NCBI RefSeq assembly: GCF_029027965.1
Contig: NZ_CP119082.1
Span: forward strand, 1 to 64,000
Direction: 5' to 3'
Origin: Paracoccus sp. S3-43
Lineage (GTDB): Bacteria > Pseudomonadota > Alphaproteobacteria > Rhodobacterales > Rhodobacteraceae
Length of the DNA: 64,000 bases
The position numbers and the translations under genes were made by a program. The stretch's first letter is position 1; the number at the start of each line of letters is the position of its first letter. The notes beneath the pieces are model-generated. The model was not told the DNA's origin. It saw only the letters and a program-made list of their open reading frames with translations, and did no database searches. Shown here piece after piece: positions 28,315 to 37,090 of this stretch.

Positions 28315-29280
28315 TCAGTTCGGCGCGACCACGACGCCCCAGGGCTGCTGGCCCACGGGGACGGATTTCACGACTTCACCGGCGGCCACATCGATCACCG
28401 ACACGTCGTTGGAATTGCCGTTGGTGGTGAACAGGTATTTCTCGTCCGGGGTGAAGGCCATCTGCCAGACCCGCTGGCCGACCAGCAGATAGTCCGTCAC
28501 CTCGTCGGTCTCGCCGTCGATCACCGCGACGCGGTTGGCGGGGCCGAGCGCGACAAACACCTTCTTGCCGTCATTCGTCACCCGCACGCCGACCGGCTGG
28601 ATCGCCTCGGGCAGCACGCCCGGCACATCGAAGGTGATCTTCCTGATGATCTGCTGCGTGGCCGGGTCGATCACGCTGACCGTGCCGCCGATCTCGGCGC
28701 TGACATACAGTTTCGTGCCGTCGTGGTTGTATTCAGCAAAGCGGGGGCGCGAATCGACCAGCACGTTCGCGACGATCTGAAACGTGTCCGTGTCGATGAA
28801 ATGCGCCATGTTGGTGGTTTCCGAGGTGTTGATGACGATCTTGCCATCGGGGCTGACGCCCATGCCCTCGGGTTCGACGCCGACCGGGATCTCGGCCAGC
28901 ACCTGATGCGTCTTCACATCGACCACTGTGACCAGGTTGTCATCCTCGTTCGCGACATACAGCGGGTTGCCCGAGGGATGCAGCACGAACAGCTCCGGGT
29001 CGGGGCCGGAGGGCAGGCTGTGCAGTTCCTCCATGGTGTTCGGATCGAAGACGCGGACCAGGTTGTCGTCGGACGCGCAGACGTAAAGCTCGGTCCCGTC
29101 GGGCGAGATGGTGATGCCGCGCGGGCGGTTGCCGACCGGATAGGTGCCGATCACCTCCAGCGTCTCGCTGTCCAGCACGGTGACGTCATTGCCCTTTTCG
29201 TTGCTGACGAAGACGCGGTTGGCCAGGGCGGGTTCGGCCAGGACCGCAAGCGCCGGGGTAAGGATCAGGATCTGTTTCAT
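28315..29280 (-). CDS. PQQ-dependent catabolism-associated beta-propeller protein
   Basis: 321 aa with a signal peptide (MKQILILTPALAVLAEPALA) and repeated YVTN-type blades such as VTVLDSETLEVIGTYPVGNR, VTVVDVKTHQVLAEIPVG and VSVIDVAAGEVVKSVPVG. Such secreted propellers accompany PQQ alcohol dehydrogenase ABC systems; their role is not settled. ATG 29280 overlaps the stop of the substrate-binding gene (ATGA). Confidence 0.9.
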   Translation of the reverse strand: MKQILILTPALAVLAEPALANRVFVSNEKGNDVTVLDSETLEVIGTYPVGNRPRGITISPDGTELYVCASDDNLVRVFDPNTMEELHSLPSGPDPELFVLHPSGNPLYVANEDDNLVTVVDVKTHQVLAEIPVGVEPEGMGVSPDGKIVINTSETTNMAHFIDTDTFQIVANVLVDSRPRFAEYNHDGTKLYVSAEIGGTVSVIDPATQQIIRKITFDVPGVLPEAIQPVGVRVTNDGKKVFVALGPANRVAVIDGETDEVTDYLLVGQRVWQMAFTPDEKYLFTTNGNSNDVSVIDVAAGEVVKSVPVGQQPWGVVVAPN

Positions 29281-30479
29281 GGAACCTCCGGGAATGTGCA
29301 TTCGGTTTCGGGCCGGTCGATGCCCAGCGTGTCCAGCGCGCTTGTCTGGTGCAGATACTGGTCCTGCGGACTGACCGAGGTGGTCAGCACCCCGGTGGTC
29401 AGCAGGATCGGCTGGCGGACCTGGTGGTCCCAGTCGCGCACCGTCAGCTTCTGGCCCTTGAAGCCCGCCACGTCGAACTGGTCCGACAGGATGAACTCGC
29501 GCAGGGTGGCCGGATCGGCGGACTGGGTGCGGGTCGCGGCCTCGCCCAGGATGCGCAGCGCCAGCCAGGCTTGGTAATCGTCCTCGCGGATTGGGCGGTT
29601 CGCCAGCTTCTCGAAGCGGTTCTGGAACTGCATCGCGCCCCAGGCCTCGATCGCCGGGTGCCAGCTTCTGGGCACCAGCCCGGCGGACCCGGCGACGGGG
29701 CGCGGATCCCAGGTCAGATAGGGCAGATAGGGCGCGAAGATGTCGCTTTCGTCCGCCGCGACCAGGATGTCGTAATCGGGGGCGCGCTGCGTGAAGACGG
29801 GCATCTGCGCCTGCACCTGCACATGGCCCGAATCGGTGCGGCGGGCGCCGCCGGTATCCTCATAGACCCGTTCCTCGACGATCTTGGCGCCGAACTTGGC
29901 GGCGGCGCGGCGATAGGCGGCGGCCAGATCCTCGTCTTCGGGATGGCTGCCCTTGACCAGCAGCCAGTCCGGCCAGTTCTTCCACATCAGGAACTGCGCC
30001 AGCCCGTCGGCCAGCATCGCATGGCTGGGCGCGACATGGATGGTGTTGGCGCGGCAATCGGCGCCGCGCAGGTTGTCGCCCCGCGCCCGCGCGTTCAGCA
30101 GCATGGCCCGGTCGCCCGCCTGGTCGGCCAGGGCCAGCGTGGTCGCGCCATCGGCCAGCACCACGACGAACTGGATGCCCTCGGCGATGATCCTGTCCAG
30201 CTCGGCCGCCGCCGTTTCGGGGCTGGCCGTGACCTCGACCGCCTCGAAATCCTGGTTCATGAAGCGGCCGGTGGTGTCGTTATCCTCGATGGCCAGGCGC
30301 GCGCCCGCGAATCCCTGGTCCGCGACCGGCAGATCCAGCCGGGAAATCGGCGGCAGCCTTTCGGCGTCCACGCGCAGCACGGCGACGCGGATCTGCTGCA
30401 TCTGCGGCTGCTGCTGGGCCATGACGGGCGCGGCCAATGCCGTGGCACCAGCCAAAAGTCCTATGATTCCCTTGAACAT
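29277..30479 (-). CDS. ABC transporter substrate-binding protein, PQQ-dependent alcohol dehydrogenase system
   Basis: 400-aa periplasmic binding protein of the branched-chain amino acid (Leu/Ile/Val) receptor type. A signal peptide ends VMA near residue 21. Two lobes are visible (AVEVTASPETAAAELDRIIAEGIQFVVVL region and YDILVAADESDIFAPYLPY region). It resembles the binding protein of the PQQ-associated ABC system. It heads a minus-strand operon (binding protein, beta-propeller, acidic-linker protein, ATPase, permease, secreted protein). The 161-bp divergent region to the MxaD-like gene holds dyads and a motif shared with xoxF. Confidence 0.88.
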   Translation of the reverse strand: MFKGIIGLLAGATALAAPVMAQQQPQMQQIRVAVLRVDAERLPPISRLDLPVADQGFAGARLAIEDNDTTGRFMNQDFEAVEVTASPETAAAELDRIIAEGIQFVVVLADGATTLALADQAGDRAMLLNARARGDNLRGADCRANTIHVAPSHAMLADGLAQFLMWKNWPDWLLVKGSHPEDEDLAAAYRRAAAKFGAKIVEERVYEDTGGARRTDSGHVQVQAQMPVFTQRAPDYDILVAADESDIFAPYLPYLTWDPRPVAGSAGLVPRSWHPAIEAWGAMQFQNRFEKLANRPIREDDYQAWLALRILGEAATRTQSADPATLREFILSDQFDVAGFKGQKLTVRDWDHQVRQPILLTTGVLTTSVSPQDQYLHQTSALDTLGIDRPETECTFPEVP

Positions 30480-30539
30480 TTCATCTCTCCCTGCCGGTCA
30501 TGTTGGGTCGCGGGCCGTCCTGGGACAAGACGGTTTATG

Positions 30540-30583
30540 TTCCCGGCGCGGCCGGGAAGATTTGGATCAATCTTAGGTCGTAT
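30540..30583. promoter_or_regulatory. Divergent promoter region with dyads and the shared TCTTAGGTCG motif
   Basis: Between the substrate-binding gene (minus) and the MxaD-like gene (plus). It contains TTCCCGG/CCGGGAA (30540-30546 with 30552-30558), AAGATT/AATCTT (30557-30562 with 30569-30574), and TCTTAGGTCG at 30571-30580 followed by TAT. The same ten bases followed by AAT occur upstream of xoxF at 36211-36220. A shared regulator site is likely. Confidence 0.5.
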
Positions 30584-30640
30584 GGACGCGGGCGGACGAC
30601 CGTCGCATGGTCGAAGGGCATTCGACAGAAAGCGGAACAG

Positions 30641-31198
30641 ATGATGCAGAAGATCCTGGGCCTTGCCGTTGCCGCCACGCTGGCCCTGACCCTGACAGCC
30701 CAGGCCCACGGCCCGTCGCGGCTGAAGACCGAACAGTCGGTCGTGCTGAACGCCACCCCGGACGAGGTATGGCAGGTCATCGGCAGGTTCGACGACTTCG
30801 ACTGGCACCCCGCCGTCGCCCGCACCGAGATGACGCCCCAGGGGGCGCCCGCCGATATCCCCGAGGAATCGACCCGCATCCTGCACCTGAGCGCGGAAAG
30901 CGGCGATCCGACCATCACCGCAAAGCTGATGTCCATCGACCCGGACAAGCGGCAGTACAAGTACATGATCACCGATGTCGCGGTCGAGATCCTGCCGGTG
31001 ACGAATTATTCGTCCACCATCCAGGTCAAGGACAAGGACGGCAAGGCCGAGGTGGTCTGGAAGGCCGGGTTCTATCGCGGCTATCCGAACAACGATCCTC
31101 CTGCGAATCTGAACGACGATACGGCCATGGCGGCGGTCAACGCTCTCCATCAGGCGGGGCTGGACGCCCTGGCCGACCGTTTCGGCAAGGCCGAATGA
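30641..31198 (+). CDS. MxaD-like SRPBCC family periplasmic protein
   Basis: 185 aa with a signal peptide (MMQKILGLAVAATLALTLTAQA). The SRPBCC/polyketide-cyclase-like fold has VVLNATPDEVWQVIGRFDDF and YMITDVAVEILPVTNYSSTI. MxaD of methylotrophs is a periplasmic SRPBCC protein that helps electron flow from methanol dehydrogenase to cytochrome c. This is probably its counterpart for XoxF (inference). The stop overlaps the ATG of the next beta-propeller gene. ATG 30641 follows a weak GCGGAAC; 30644 is equally possible. Confidence 0.82.
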   Translation: MMQKILGLAVAATLALTLTAQAHGPSRLKTEQSVVLNATPDEVWQVIGRFDDFDWHPAVARTEMTPQGAPADIPEESTRILHLSAESGDPTITAKLMSIDPDKRQYKYMITDVAVEILPVTNYSSTIQVKDKDGKAEVVWKAGFYRGYPNNDPPANLNDDTAMAAVNALHQAGLDALADRFGKAE

Positions 31199-32127
31199 GG
31201 CTTGCCGCGCTTGTCCTGATGATGCTGTCATCCCCCGCCCTGGCGGGGGATTTGGCTTTCGTGACCAGCCAGAACGCCGACATGGTGACGCTGGTCGATA
31301 CCGGCACGGGGCAGGTTCTGGCCCGGACGCCGGTCGCGGGCAAGCCCGCGCCGGTGGCCTATGACCCCGCAACGGGCCGCGCCTACGTGATCGCGGCAGA
31401 GACTGGGCGGCTGTCCGTTCTGGACGAAGGCGGCGGCGTGACCGTCGGCCGCGACCTGGGCGAAGGCGCCTTCGGCCTGGCCGTGGCGCCGGGGGGCGGG
31501 CTGTTCGTGACCGACTGGTTCGGGGCGCGGCTGACCCGGCTGGACGCCGACCTGAAGCCGCTGTGGCAGGTGCCCACCGGCGCCGCCCCTGCCGGAGTCG
31601 CCGTCAGCGATGACGGGCGATGGGTGGCGACGGCGGATCGCGACGACGACCGGATCAGCATCTTCGACGCCGCCACCGGGGCGCTGCTGCACAAGGTCCA
31701 GACGGCGGGCGCGCATCCCTTCGGCATCACCTTCCATGAAGGGCGGTTCTGGACGGCGGATGTGCAGGGCGACACGGTATCGGCGATCGACGCCGCGAGC
31801 GGCACGCTGGCGGGGCAGGTTCCGACCGGCAGCCATCCCTATGCCCTGGCCTTTGCGGCGGGACGGGGGTTCGTGACGAACCAGTATGCGGGCACGCTGA
31901 CGGTGTTCGACCCCGCCAGCCTGTCGGTTCTGGATGAAATCCCCGTCGGCGATTACCCCGAGGGGATCAGCCCCCTGCCCGGCGGCGATGCCGTGGCGGT
32001 CGCCAATTGGGATTCCGACACGCTTGTGCTGGTCGATGCCGAAAGCCTGACGATCACGGCGGAAATCGACATGCCCTCGGGACCGCGCGCCTTCGGGCAG
32101 TTCACGGGTCGGCAGGCACGGCCTTGA
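31195..32127 (+). CDS. Secreted YVTN/YncE-type beta-propeller protein
   Basis: 310 aa with a signal peptide (MRLAALVLMMLSSPALA) and seven or so repeated blades (VTLVDTGTGQVLARTPVAGK, ISIFDAATGALLHKVQTAGA, LTVFDPASLSVLDEIPVGDY). Similar in kind to the propeller at 28315-29280 but clearly a different protein. Coupled to the MxaD-like gene by ATGA. Its 3' end overlaps the convergent CxxxCW gene by 26 bp. Confidence 0.87.
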   Translation: MRLAALVLMMLSSPALAGDLAFVTSQNADMVTLVDTGTGQVLARTPVAGKPAPVAYDPATGRAYVIAAETGRLSVLDEGGGVTVGRDLGEGAFGLAVAPGGGLFVTDWFGARLTRLDADLKPLWQVPTGAAPAGVAVSDDGRWVATADRDDDRISIFDAATGALLHKVQTAGAHPFGITFHEGRFWTADVQGDTVSAIDAASGTLAGQVPTGSHPYALAFAAGRGFVTNQYAGTLTVFDPASLSVLDEIPVGDYPEGISPLPGGDAVAVANWDSDTLVLVDAESLTITAEIDMPSGPRAFGQFTGRQARP

Positions 32128-32632
32128 CCAGCGGCGCGCCGCCTGCGGCCAGCCAGCCCTCGATCCCGCCGGGGAACCAGTGGATGCCGTCATGGCCCAG
32201 GGCCACGGCGCGGCGGGCGGCATTCCAGCTCATCCAGCAGTCGGCGCGGCAGAAGATCACCGGCGGCGCGGCCTTGTCGCCCTGGGACGCCTGATCCAGC
32301 CCCCGTTCCAGCCGCGCCTGTTCGGCGGGGGCCAGGTTTTCCCAGCCGGTATCCCACAGCCAGACGGCGCCGGGGATCGTCTCGTGCGGCGGTTCGCGCC
32401 AGAGGGTGCCTTGGGGCAGGCCCTGGGGCCGGGTCTTGCGCGGCAACACGTCCAGGAACGGCACGCCCTGGTCGTGCAGCCGCAGCGCCTGGGCCGCGTC
32501 GATGGCCACGGCGCCTTGCAGGGTCGCGGGGACCGGGGCGCGGTAAGGCTCTCCCCGATAGGCGTCGGGTTCGGGAACCTGGGCGACGGCCGGTCCCGCC
32601 AGGCGCAAGGCCAGCAGGACCGCGCGGATCAT
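32102..32632 (-). CDS. PQQ-dependent catabolism-associated CxxxCW-motif rhodanese-like protein
   Basis: 176 aa with a signal peptide (MIRAVLLALRLAGPAVA). A rhodanese-like fold has AAQALRLHDQGVPFLDVLP and the C-terminal motif CRADCWMSWNAA, where the loop carries Cys-x3-Cys-Trp. Proteins of this type accompany quinoprotein alcohol dehydrogenase clusters; a redox or cofactor-handling role is suggested. Start ATG 32632 overlaps the xoxJ stop (ATGA). It is last in the xoxF-xoxG-xoxJ operon. Confidence 0.87.
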   Translation of the reverse strand: MIRAVLLALRLAGPAVAQVPEPDAYRGEPYRAPVPATLQGAVAIDAAQALRLHDQGVPFLDVLPRKTRPQGLPQGTLWREPPHETIPGAVWLWDTGWENLAPAEQARLERGLDQASQGDKAAPPVIFCRADCWMSWNAARRAVALGHDGIHWFPGGIEGWLAAGGAPLVKAVPADP

Positions 32633-33441
32633 TGGATCAGTTCCTTGCCGTAATCGTCGACCAGCGGCACGCCCGCGTCGCGCAGGATGGCGTGGATTTC
32701 GTCCTGGTGGCGGCGGATCAGGCTGTTCAGCTGCCGCTTCCATTCCTGTTCCGGCAGCCGCACGCCCATGGTGATGCGATAGAACATCTTCGGCCCCGAG
32801 GTTTCCTTCAGCAGCGGCGTGAACTGCAAGTCGGGGTCGTCCTTGACGCGCGGCCCGGCCAGCGGCCCCCACAGCACGGCGGCGTCCAGCGATCCGTCCT
32901 TGACGCCCGCGATCAGGTCGCCCACCGGATCCTTGACCCGCCGGTCCACGAACAGGTCGGCGCCGCGCATGTCCTTGGCCAGCCCGGCCTGGGCCATGAT
33001 CGTGGCAGGCGGCGATCCGGCGATCACCCCGATGGGATGATCCTTCAGCGCCGGATCCGTCAGGTGATCGACGCCCGCCAGGGCGCCGTCCCTGCGCGTC
33101 ACGATGCCGAAGACCGAGGTGTAGTAGTGGTTGGTGTTCTGCACCAGCTCGTCGCCTTGGGCATAGCCCATGACCACGTCGCAATCCCCCTCGCGCAGGG
33201 TCTTGGCGATGAAGCCCATGCCCGAGGGGAACCAGGTATAGGTCACGGGCACGCCCAGCCATTCGCCGAAGGCCCGGGCCAGCCGGTTTTCGAACCCCGT
33301 CCCGTCCTGCGTCGACATGGGCGCATTGGCCGGATCGGCGCAGACGCGGAACTGCGTGGTGGACCGCAGATCCGCCACCTGGGCCGCCGCAGGCGCCGCG
33401 CCCAGGATCACTGCCGCCATCAGCCAGCGAAGGATGCCCAT
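32629..33441 (-). CDS. xoxJ: XoxJ/MoxJ-type periplasmic binding protein for methanol dehydrogenase
   Basis: 270 aa with a signal peptide (MGILRWLMAAVILGAAPAAA) and a family 3 solute-binding fold (FRVCADPANAPMSTQDGTGFENRLARAFGEWLG). MxaJ/XoxJ proteins belong to this fold, bind no usual solute, and are thought to assist maturation of the dehydrogenase. It starts 2 bp after the xoxG stop. The frame is open upstream, but ATG 33441 gives a clean signal peptide. Confidence 0.9.
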   Translation of the reverse strand: MGILRWLMAAVILGAAPAAAQVADLRSTTQFRVCADPANAPMSTQDGTGFENRLARAFGEWLGVPVTYTWFPSGMGFIAKTLREGDCDVVMGYAQGDELVQNTNHYYTSVFGIVTRRDGALAGVDHLTDPALKDHPIGVIAGSPPATIMAQAGLAKDMRGADLFVDRRVKDPVGDLIAGVKDGSLDAAVLWGPLAGPRVKDDPDLQFTPLLKETSGPKMFYRITMGVRLPEQEWKRQLNSLIRRHQDEIHAILRDAGVPLVDDYGKELIQ

Positions 33442-33442
33442 G

Positions 33443-34099
33443 TTACATCGACATGCAGGAATCTTCCTGCGCGGTGTATTCCTCGGACTTGTCGGCGCGT
33501 TCGGCGGGACGGCCGCGCGGCAACTCGTCGATGCCCCGCGCCAGCAGATAGACATAGATGTCGTCGATATAGCACCAGACGTTCTTGTTGGTGCCGAAGG
33601 CGGGCATCACCTGGTTCTGGGCGGTGTTCACCTCTTGCTTGCCCGAGGCGACGATTTCCTGGAAATCATAGTAATCCATCCGCAGGACCGAATTCTTCAG
33701 CGCGGGCGCATAGGTTGATCCCTCGCCATCGGGGCCGTGGCAGACATGGCATTCGGCGGAATAGCGGCGGAAACCGTTGAAGGTCGCGAAATCGACGACG
33801 CCGTTCTCGATCTTGAAGGTCGGAATGCCTTCGGCGTTGTACCAGCGGCCGTTTTCCTGGGTGACGGGGGTGATGTCCATGCCGTTGGGAAGGGTGGTCG
33901 CACCTTCGGCCATCTCGACCGGCGCATCGCCCGCCTCTCCGGCTGCGGGATCCGCAGCCGCCGCGCCCGATGTCGCGGCTGCCGCGCCTGCGCTGGCTTC
34001 GGCGGGCGGCGGTGTCTGGGTCGTCGTGTCCTGCGCCCAGGCGGTCGTTGCCACGGTCGCGGCAAGGACCAGCGACGCAAGGCTGGTGATGGCGTTCAT
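33443..34099 (-). CDS. xoxG: c-type cytochrome, electron acceptor of XoxF
   Basis: 218 aa. Signal peptide MNAITSLASLVLAATVATTAWA is followed by an Ala/Pro/Glu-rich linker (about 25-65) and one haem domain. The haem motif CHVCH lies in YSAECHVCHGPDGEG, and VMPAFG supplies the likely axial Met. Two further Cys occur in VWCYIDD and DSCMSM, giving the four-Cys pattern of methanol-metabolism cytochromes. It would take electrons from XoxF in the periplasm. A strong terminator-like hairpin separates it from xoxF. Confidence 0.92.
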   Translation of the reverse strand: MNAITSLASLVLAATVATTAWAQDTTTQTPPPAEASAGAAAATSGAAAADPAAGEAGDAPVEMAEGATTLPNGMDITPVTQENGRWYNAEGIPTFKIENGVVDFATFNGFRRYSAECHVCHGPDGEGSTYAPALKNSVLRMDYYDFQEIVASGKQEVNTAQNQVMPAFGTNKNVWCYIDDIYVYLLARGIDELPRGRPAERADKSEEYTAQEDSCMSM

Positions 34100-34143
34100 G
34101 CTGTCATTCCTCCCAAAGATCAATTTACCCGTCCTCCCCAGGT

Positions 34144-34175
34144 AAAACTCCCCCCGAGATTATCCTCGGGGGGAG
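34144..34175 (-). terminator. Strong hairpin terminator or attenuator between xoxF and xoxG
   Basis: An 11-bp perfect stem (34148-34158 with 34165-34175) with a 6-base loop is followed on the minus strand by TTTT (34147-34144). It lies 40 bp after the xoxF stop and 49 bp before the xoxG start. It probably makes xoxF mRNA more abundant than the downstream message. Confidence 0.8.
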
Positions 34176-34214
34176 CGTTGGATAGCGCAACTTCGCGTTA
34201 GCGGGCCGAAAGTA

Positions 34215-36089
34215 TTAGCCGCTGGTGCCGCCTTCGGCAGGTGCCGGCTCGGCTGCGGGATCGGCTGCCGGTTCCGCCGCGGCCGAGGCTTCGCCCGGAA
34301 GCTCGAACACGGTCAACTGGCCGCCCAGTTCGGTGTAATCCGCCAGCGCGGCATAGCCGCCCACCGCGCCCAGACCCTCGTTCGGGTTGGTCAGGCCCGC
34401 CGCAAGGCCGATCCCGGCCCAGCCGCCGACGCCCGACAGGACGCCGATATACTGCTTGCCTTCGCGCTCATAGGTCATGATGTTGCCGATGATCCCGGAC
34501 GGCGTCTTGAACTTGTAAAGCTCCTCGCCCGTGTCGGCATCGATGGCCTTCAGATAGCCTTCCAGCGTGCCGTAGAAGACAATGTCGCCAGCGGTCGCCA
34601 GCGCGCCCGACCAGACCGAGAACTGCTCGGGCAGGGACCACTTGATCTTGCCCTCGATATTGTCCCAGGCGATGAAGTTGCCCATGCCGCCATGGCTGTT
34701 CGGGGCCGGATACATCGCCAGGGTGGCCCCGACATAGGGCTGGCCCGCGGTATAGGCGACGCGGAACGGTTCATAATCCATGCAGACGTGGTTGGTCGGC
34801 ACATAGAAGGTCTGGGTCTTGGGCGAATAGGCGGCGGGCTGCATGTCCTTGGTGCCCAGTGCCGCCGGGCAGATGCCGGTGGTGTTCTCGTCCTCGCCGT
34901 TCTGGGCGGTCGAGTATTCGGCGACCACTTGCGGGCGGCCGTACTGGTCGCTGTTGGGATCCATCTCGACATGGGTGGCCCAGTTCACGGCCGGATCGAA
35001 CTTCTCGGCGACCAGCAATTCGCCCGATTCCCGGTCCAGCGTATAGGCAAAGCCATTGCGGTCGAAATGGGTCAAGAGCTTGCGCGGCTGGCCGTCGATT
35101 TCCTGGTCGGTCAGGATGTTCTCGTTGACGCCGTCGAAGTCCCATTCGTCATGGGGCGTCATCTGATAGAACCACTTGGCCATGCCGGTATCGACATCGC
35201 GCGCCATGATGGTCATCGACCAGCGGTTGTCGCCCGGACGCTGCGACGGGTTCCAGGTGGACGGGTTGCCGGTGCCGTAATAGAACAGGTTCAGATCCGG
35301 GTCATAGGAGAACCAGCCCCAGATCGGACCGCCGCCGATCTTCCACTGGTCGCCTTCCCAGCTGTTGAGGCTGCTGTCCGGGCCAATGGGCTTGCCCAGA
35401 TGGGTGGTCTTTTCGGGATCGACCAGCATCTCTTCGTCCGGGCCGGTGGAATAGGCTTTCCAGGCCACCGAGCCGTCCGCCAGGTTCAGCGCCGTCACCC
35501 GGCCGCGCACGCCGTATTCGCCGCCCGAAATGCCGACCATCAGCTTGTCCTTGACCGGCATGGTGGACATGGTCAGCGTCTCGCCGATGGCCGAGTCGCC
35601 GACCTTGGTGGACCATTTGACCTCACCGCTCTTGGCGTCCAGAGCCACCACGGTGGTGTCGGCCTGCGACAGGAAGACCACGCCGTCGGCATAGGACAGG
35701 CCGCGGTTGACGGTGTCGCAGCACATCACGGCGATGACGTCGGGGTTCTGCTGGGGTTCGTAACGCCACAGGATCCTGCCGTCATTGGCCAGATCCAGGG
35801 CATAGACGTTGTTGGGGAACGGCGTGTGGACATACATGATGTCGCCGATCACCAGCGGGCTGCCCTCGTGACCGCGCAGCACGCCGGTCGAGAAGGTCCA
35901 GGCCACCCGCAGATCGCCCACGTTGTCGCGGTTGATCTGGTCCAGTTCGGAATAGCGATGGTTGGCATAGTCGCCGGTCTGGATCGCCCATTGTTCAGGT
36001 TTGGCCACCTCGGCCATGACGCTGTCATTGGCATAGGCCGTGCCCGACAGAAGCAGCACGGCGACCGTGCTGTTCAGCAATCTTTTCAT
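34215..36089 (-). CDS. xoxF: Lanthanide-dependent PQQ methanol dehydrogenase XoxF
   Basis: 624-aa periplasmic quinoprotein that oxidises methanol (and probably formaldehyde) and passes electrons to XoxG. Signal peptide residues 1-20 (ending TAYA). The vicinal disulfide that stacks on PQQ is Cys123-Cys124. Metal site residues are Glu191 and Asn275. The catalytic Asp317 is followed by Asp319 in DEWDFDG; the extra Asp two residues on is the hallmark of lanthanide-type XoxF, where calcium-type MxaF has Ala. The C-terminus carries an unusual Ala/Pro/Glu-rich tail (about 600-624). ATG 36089 has an AGGAA ribosome site. No mxaF or PQQ synthesis gene is in the window. Confidence 0.96.
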   Translation of the reverse strand: MKRLLNSTVAVLLLSGTAYANDSVMAEVAKPEQWAIQTGDYANHRYSELDQINRDNVGDLRVAWTFSTGVLRGHEGSPLVIGDIMYVHTPFPNNVYALDLANDGRILWRYEPQQNPDVIAVMCCDTVNRGLSYADGVVFLSQADTTVVALDAKSGEVKWSTKVGDSAIGETLTMSTMPVKDKLMVGISGGEYGVRGRVTALNLADGSVAWKAYSTGPDEEMLVDPEKTTHLGKPIGPDSSLNSWEGDQWKIGGGPIWGWFSYDPDLNLFYYGTGNPSTWNPSQRPGDNRWSMTIMARDVDTGMAKWFYQMTPHDEWDFDGVNENILTDQEIDGQPRKLLTHFDRNGFAYTLDRESGELLVAEKFDPAVNWATHVEMDPNSDQYGRPQVVAEYSTAQNGEDENTTGICPAALGTKDMQPAAYSPKTQTFYVPTNHVCMDYEPFRVAYTAGQPYVGATLAMYPAPNSHGGMGNFIAWDNIEGKIKWSLPEQFSVWSGALATAGDIVFYGTLEGYLKAIDADTGEELYKFKTPSGIIGNIMTYEREGKQYIGVLSGVGGWAGIGLAAGLTNPNEGLGAVGGYAALADYTELGGQLTVFELPGEASAAAEPAADPAAEPAPAEGGTSG

Positions 36090-36186
36090 GAAAGTTCCTC
36101 CGCTGCTTGGACGCGGGCGACAGGTTCCCTCCTCCGGTCGCCGTCCTGAAGGTAGTCTTTGGCGGACAATGCCTTGCGTCAATCTG

Positions 36187-36238
36187 CCGTCCCGGCAATT
36201 GCCCCTAAAGTCTTAGGTCGAATTGCCAGAACGGACGG
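36187..36238. promoter_or_regulatory. Nested palindrome upstream of xoxF with the TCTTAGGTCG motif
   Basis: Arms GGCAATT (36194-36200) and AATTGCC (36221-36227), and arms CCTAA (36204-36208) and TTAGG (36213-36217), share one centre at 36210.5. An outer CCGTCC/GGACGG pair (36187, 36233) is slightly off centre. The right half TCTTAGGTCG (36211-36220) recurs at 30571-30580. It is about 115 bp upstream of xoxF and just after the fghA stop. No T-run follows, so an operator is likelier than a terminator. Confidence 0.55.
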
Positions 36239-36256
36239 GAAACTTCGGCAAGCCTC

Positions 36257-37090
36257 CTACAGCAGTCTTTCGGCGTGCCACATCACATGATCGCCCATGA
36301 AGGACTGGACGAAGAAATAGCTGTGGTCATAGCCGGGCTGCATCCTGAACTGCCCCGGCTGGCGGCGGGCCATCATCGCCTGGGCCAGCGATTCGGGACG
36401 CAGCTTGTCCAGGAACTGGTCGGCGCTGCCCTGGTCGATCAGCACCTCGCCCGGAAAGCCGCGTTCGGTCATCAGGATGGTCGCGTCATGGGCGCGCCAG
36501 GTGCTGCGGTCATCGCCCAGATAGGCGGTCAACTGCTTCCGGCCCCAGTCGGATTCGGTCGGGTTGGCGATCGGCGCGAAGGCCGAGACCGACCTGTAGC
36601 GCTCGGGATGGGTCATGGCGATGGTCAGCGCGCCGTGCCCGCCCATGGAATGGCCGGTGATGCCCATCGCCTCGCGGTCGATGGCGAAATTGTCGCCCAG
36701 CAGTTCCGGCAATTCGTGGACGATATATTGCCACATGCGGAAATGCGGCTTCCAGGGATCCTGGGTGGCGTCGACATAGAAGCCCGCGCCCTGGCCCAGG
36801 TCATAGGCCTCGTCATCGGGCACGCCCTCGCCGCGCGGCGAGGTGTCGGGGAAGACGATGGCGATGCCCGCATCCGCGCACCATGCTTGCGCGGCGGCCT
36901 TGGTCATGGCGTTTTCATGGGTGCAGGTCAGGCCCGACAGATACCACAGGACCGGCACGCGTTCATGCGCCACCAGTTCGGGCATGAAGACCGCGAAGGT
37001 CATGTCGGTGCCGGTCGATTGCGACTTGTGGCGGTAAACGCCCTGGGTGCCGCCGAAGCTGCGGTTTTCCGAAAGGGTTTCAAGTGTCAT
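36257..37090 (-). CDS. fghA: S-formylglutathione hydrolase
   Basis: 277-aa alpha/beta hydrolase of the esterase D family that splits S-formylglutathione into formate and glutathione, the last step of glutathione-dependent formaldehyde oxidation. The nucleophile motif GHSMGGHGAL is near residue 147, and the catalytic His lies in QPGYDHSYFFVQSF near the end. ATG 37090 overlaps the GNAT stop (ATGA). It lies downstream of flhA in the same direction. Confidence 0.95.
   Translation of the reverse strand: MTLETLSENRSFGGTQGVYRHKSQSTGTDMTFAVFMPELVAHERVPVLWYLSGLTCTHENAMTKAAAQAWCADAGIAIVFPDTSPRGEGVPDDEAYDLGQGAGFYVDATQDPWKPHFRMWQYIVHELPELLGDNFAIDREAMGITGHSMGGHGALTIAMTHPERYRSVSAFAPIANPTESDWGRKQLTAYLGDDRSTWRAHDATILMTERGFPGEVLIDQGSADQFLDKLRPESLAQAMMARRQPGQFRMQPGYDHSYFFVQSFMGDHVMWHAERLL

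Noticed and set aside
34215..36089. Calcium-type MxaF methanol dehydrogenase
   Set aside because: The DEWDFDG motif has the extra Asp of lanthanide XoxF; MxaF has Ala there, and no mxaI follows.
36187..36238. Rho-independent terminator after fghA
   Set aside because: The dyad is not followed by a T-run on the minus strand, and its arms are interrupted; an operator is likelier.
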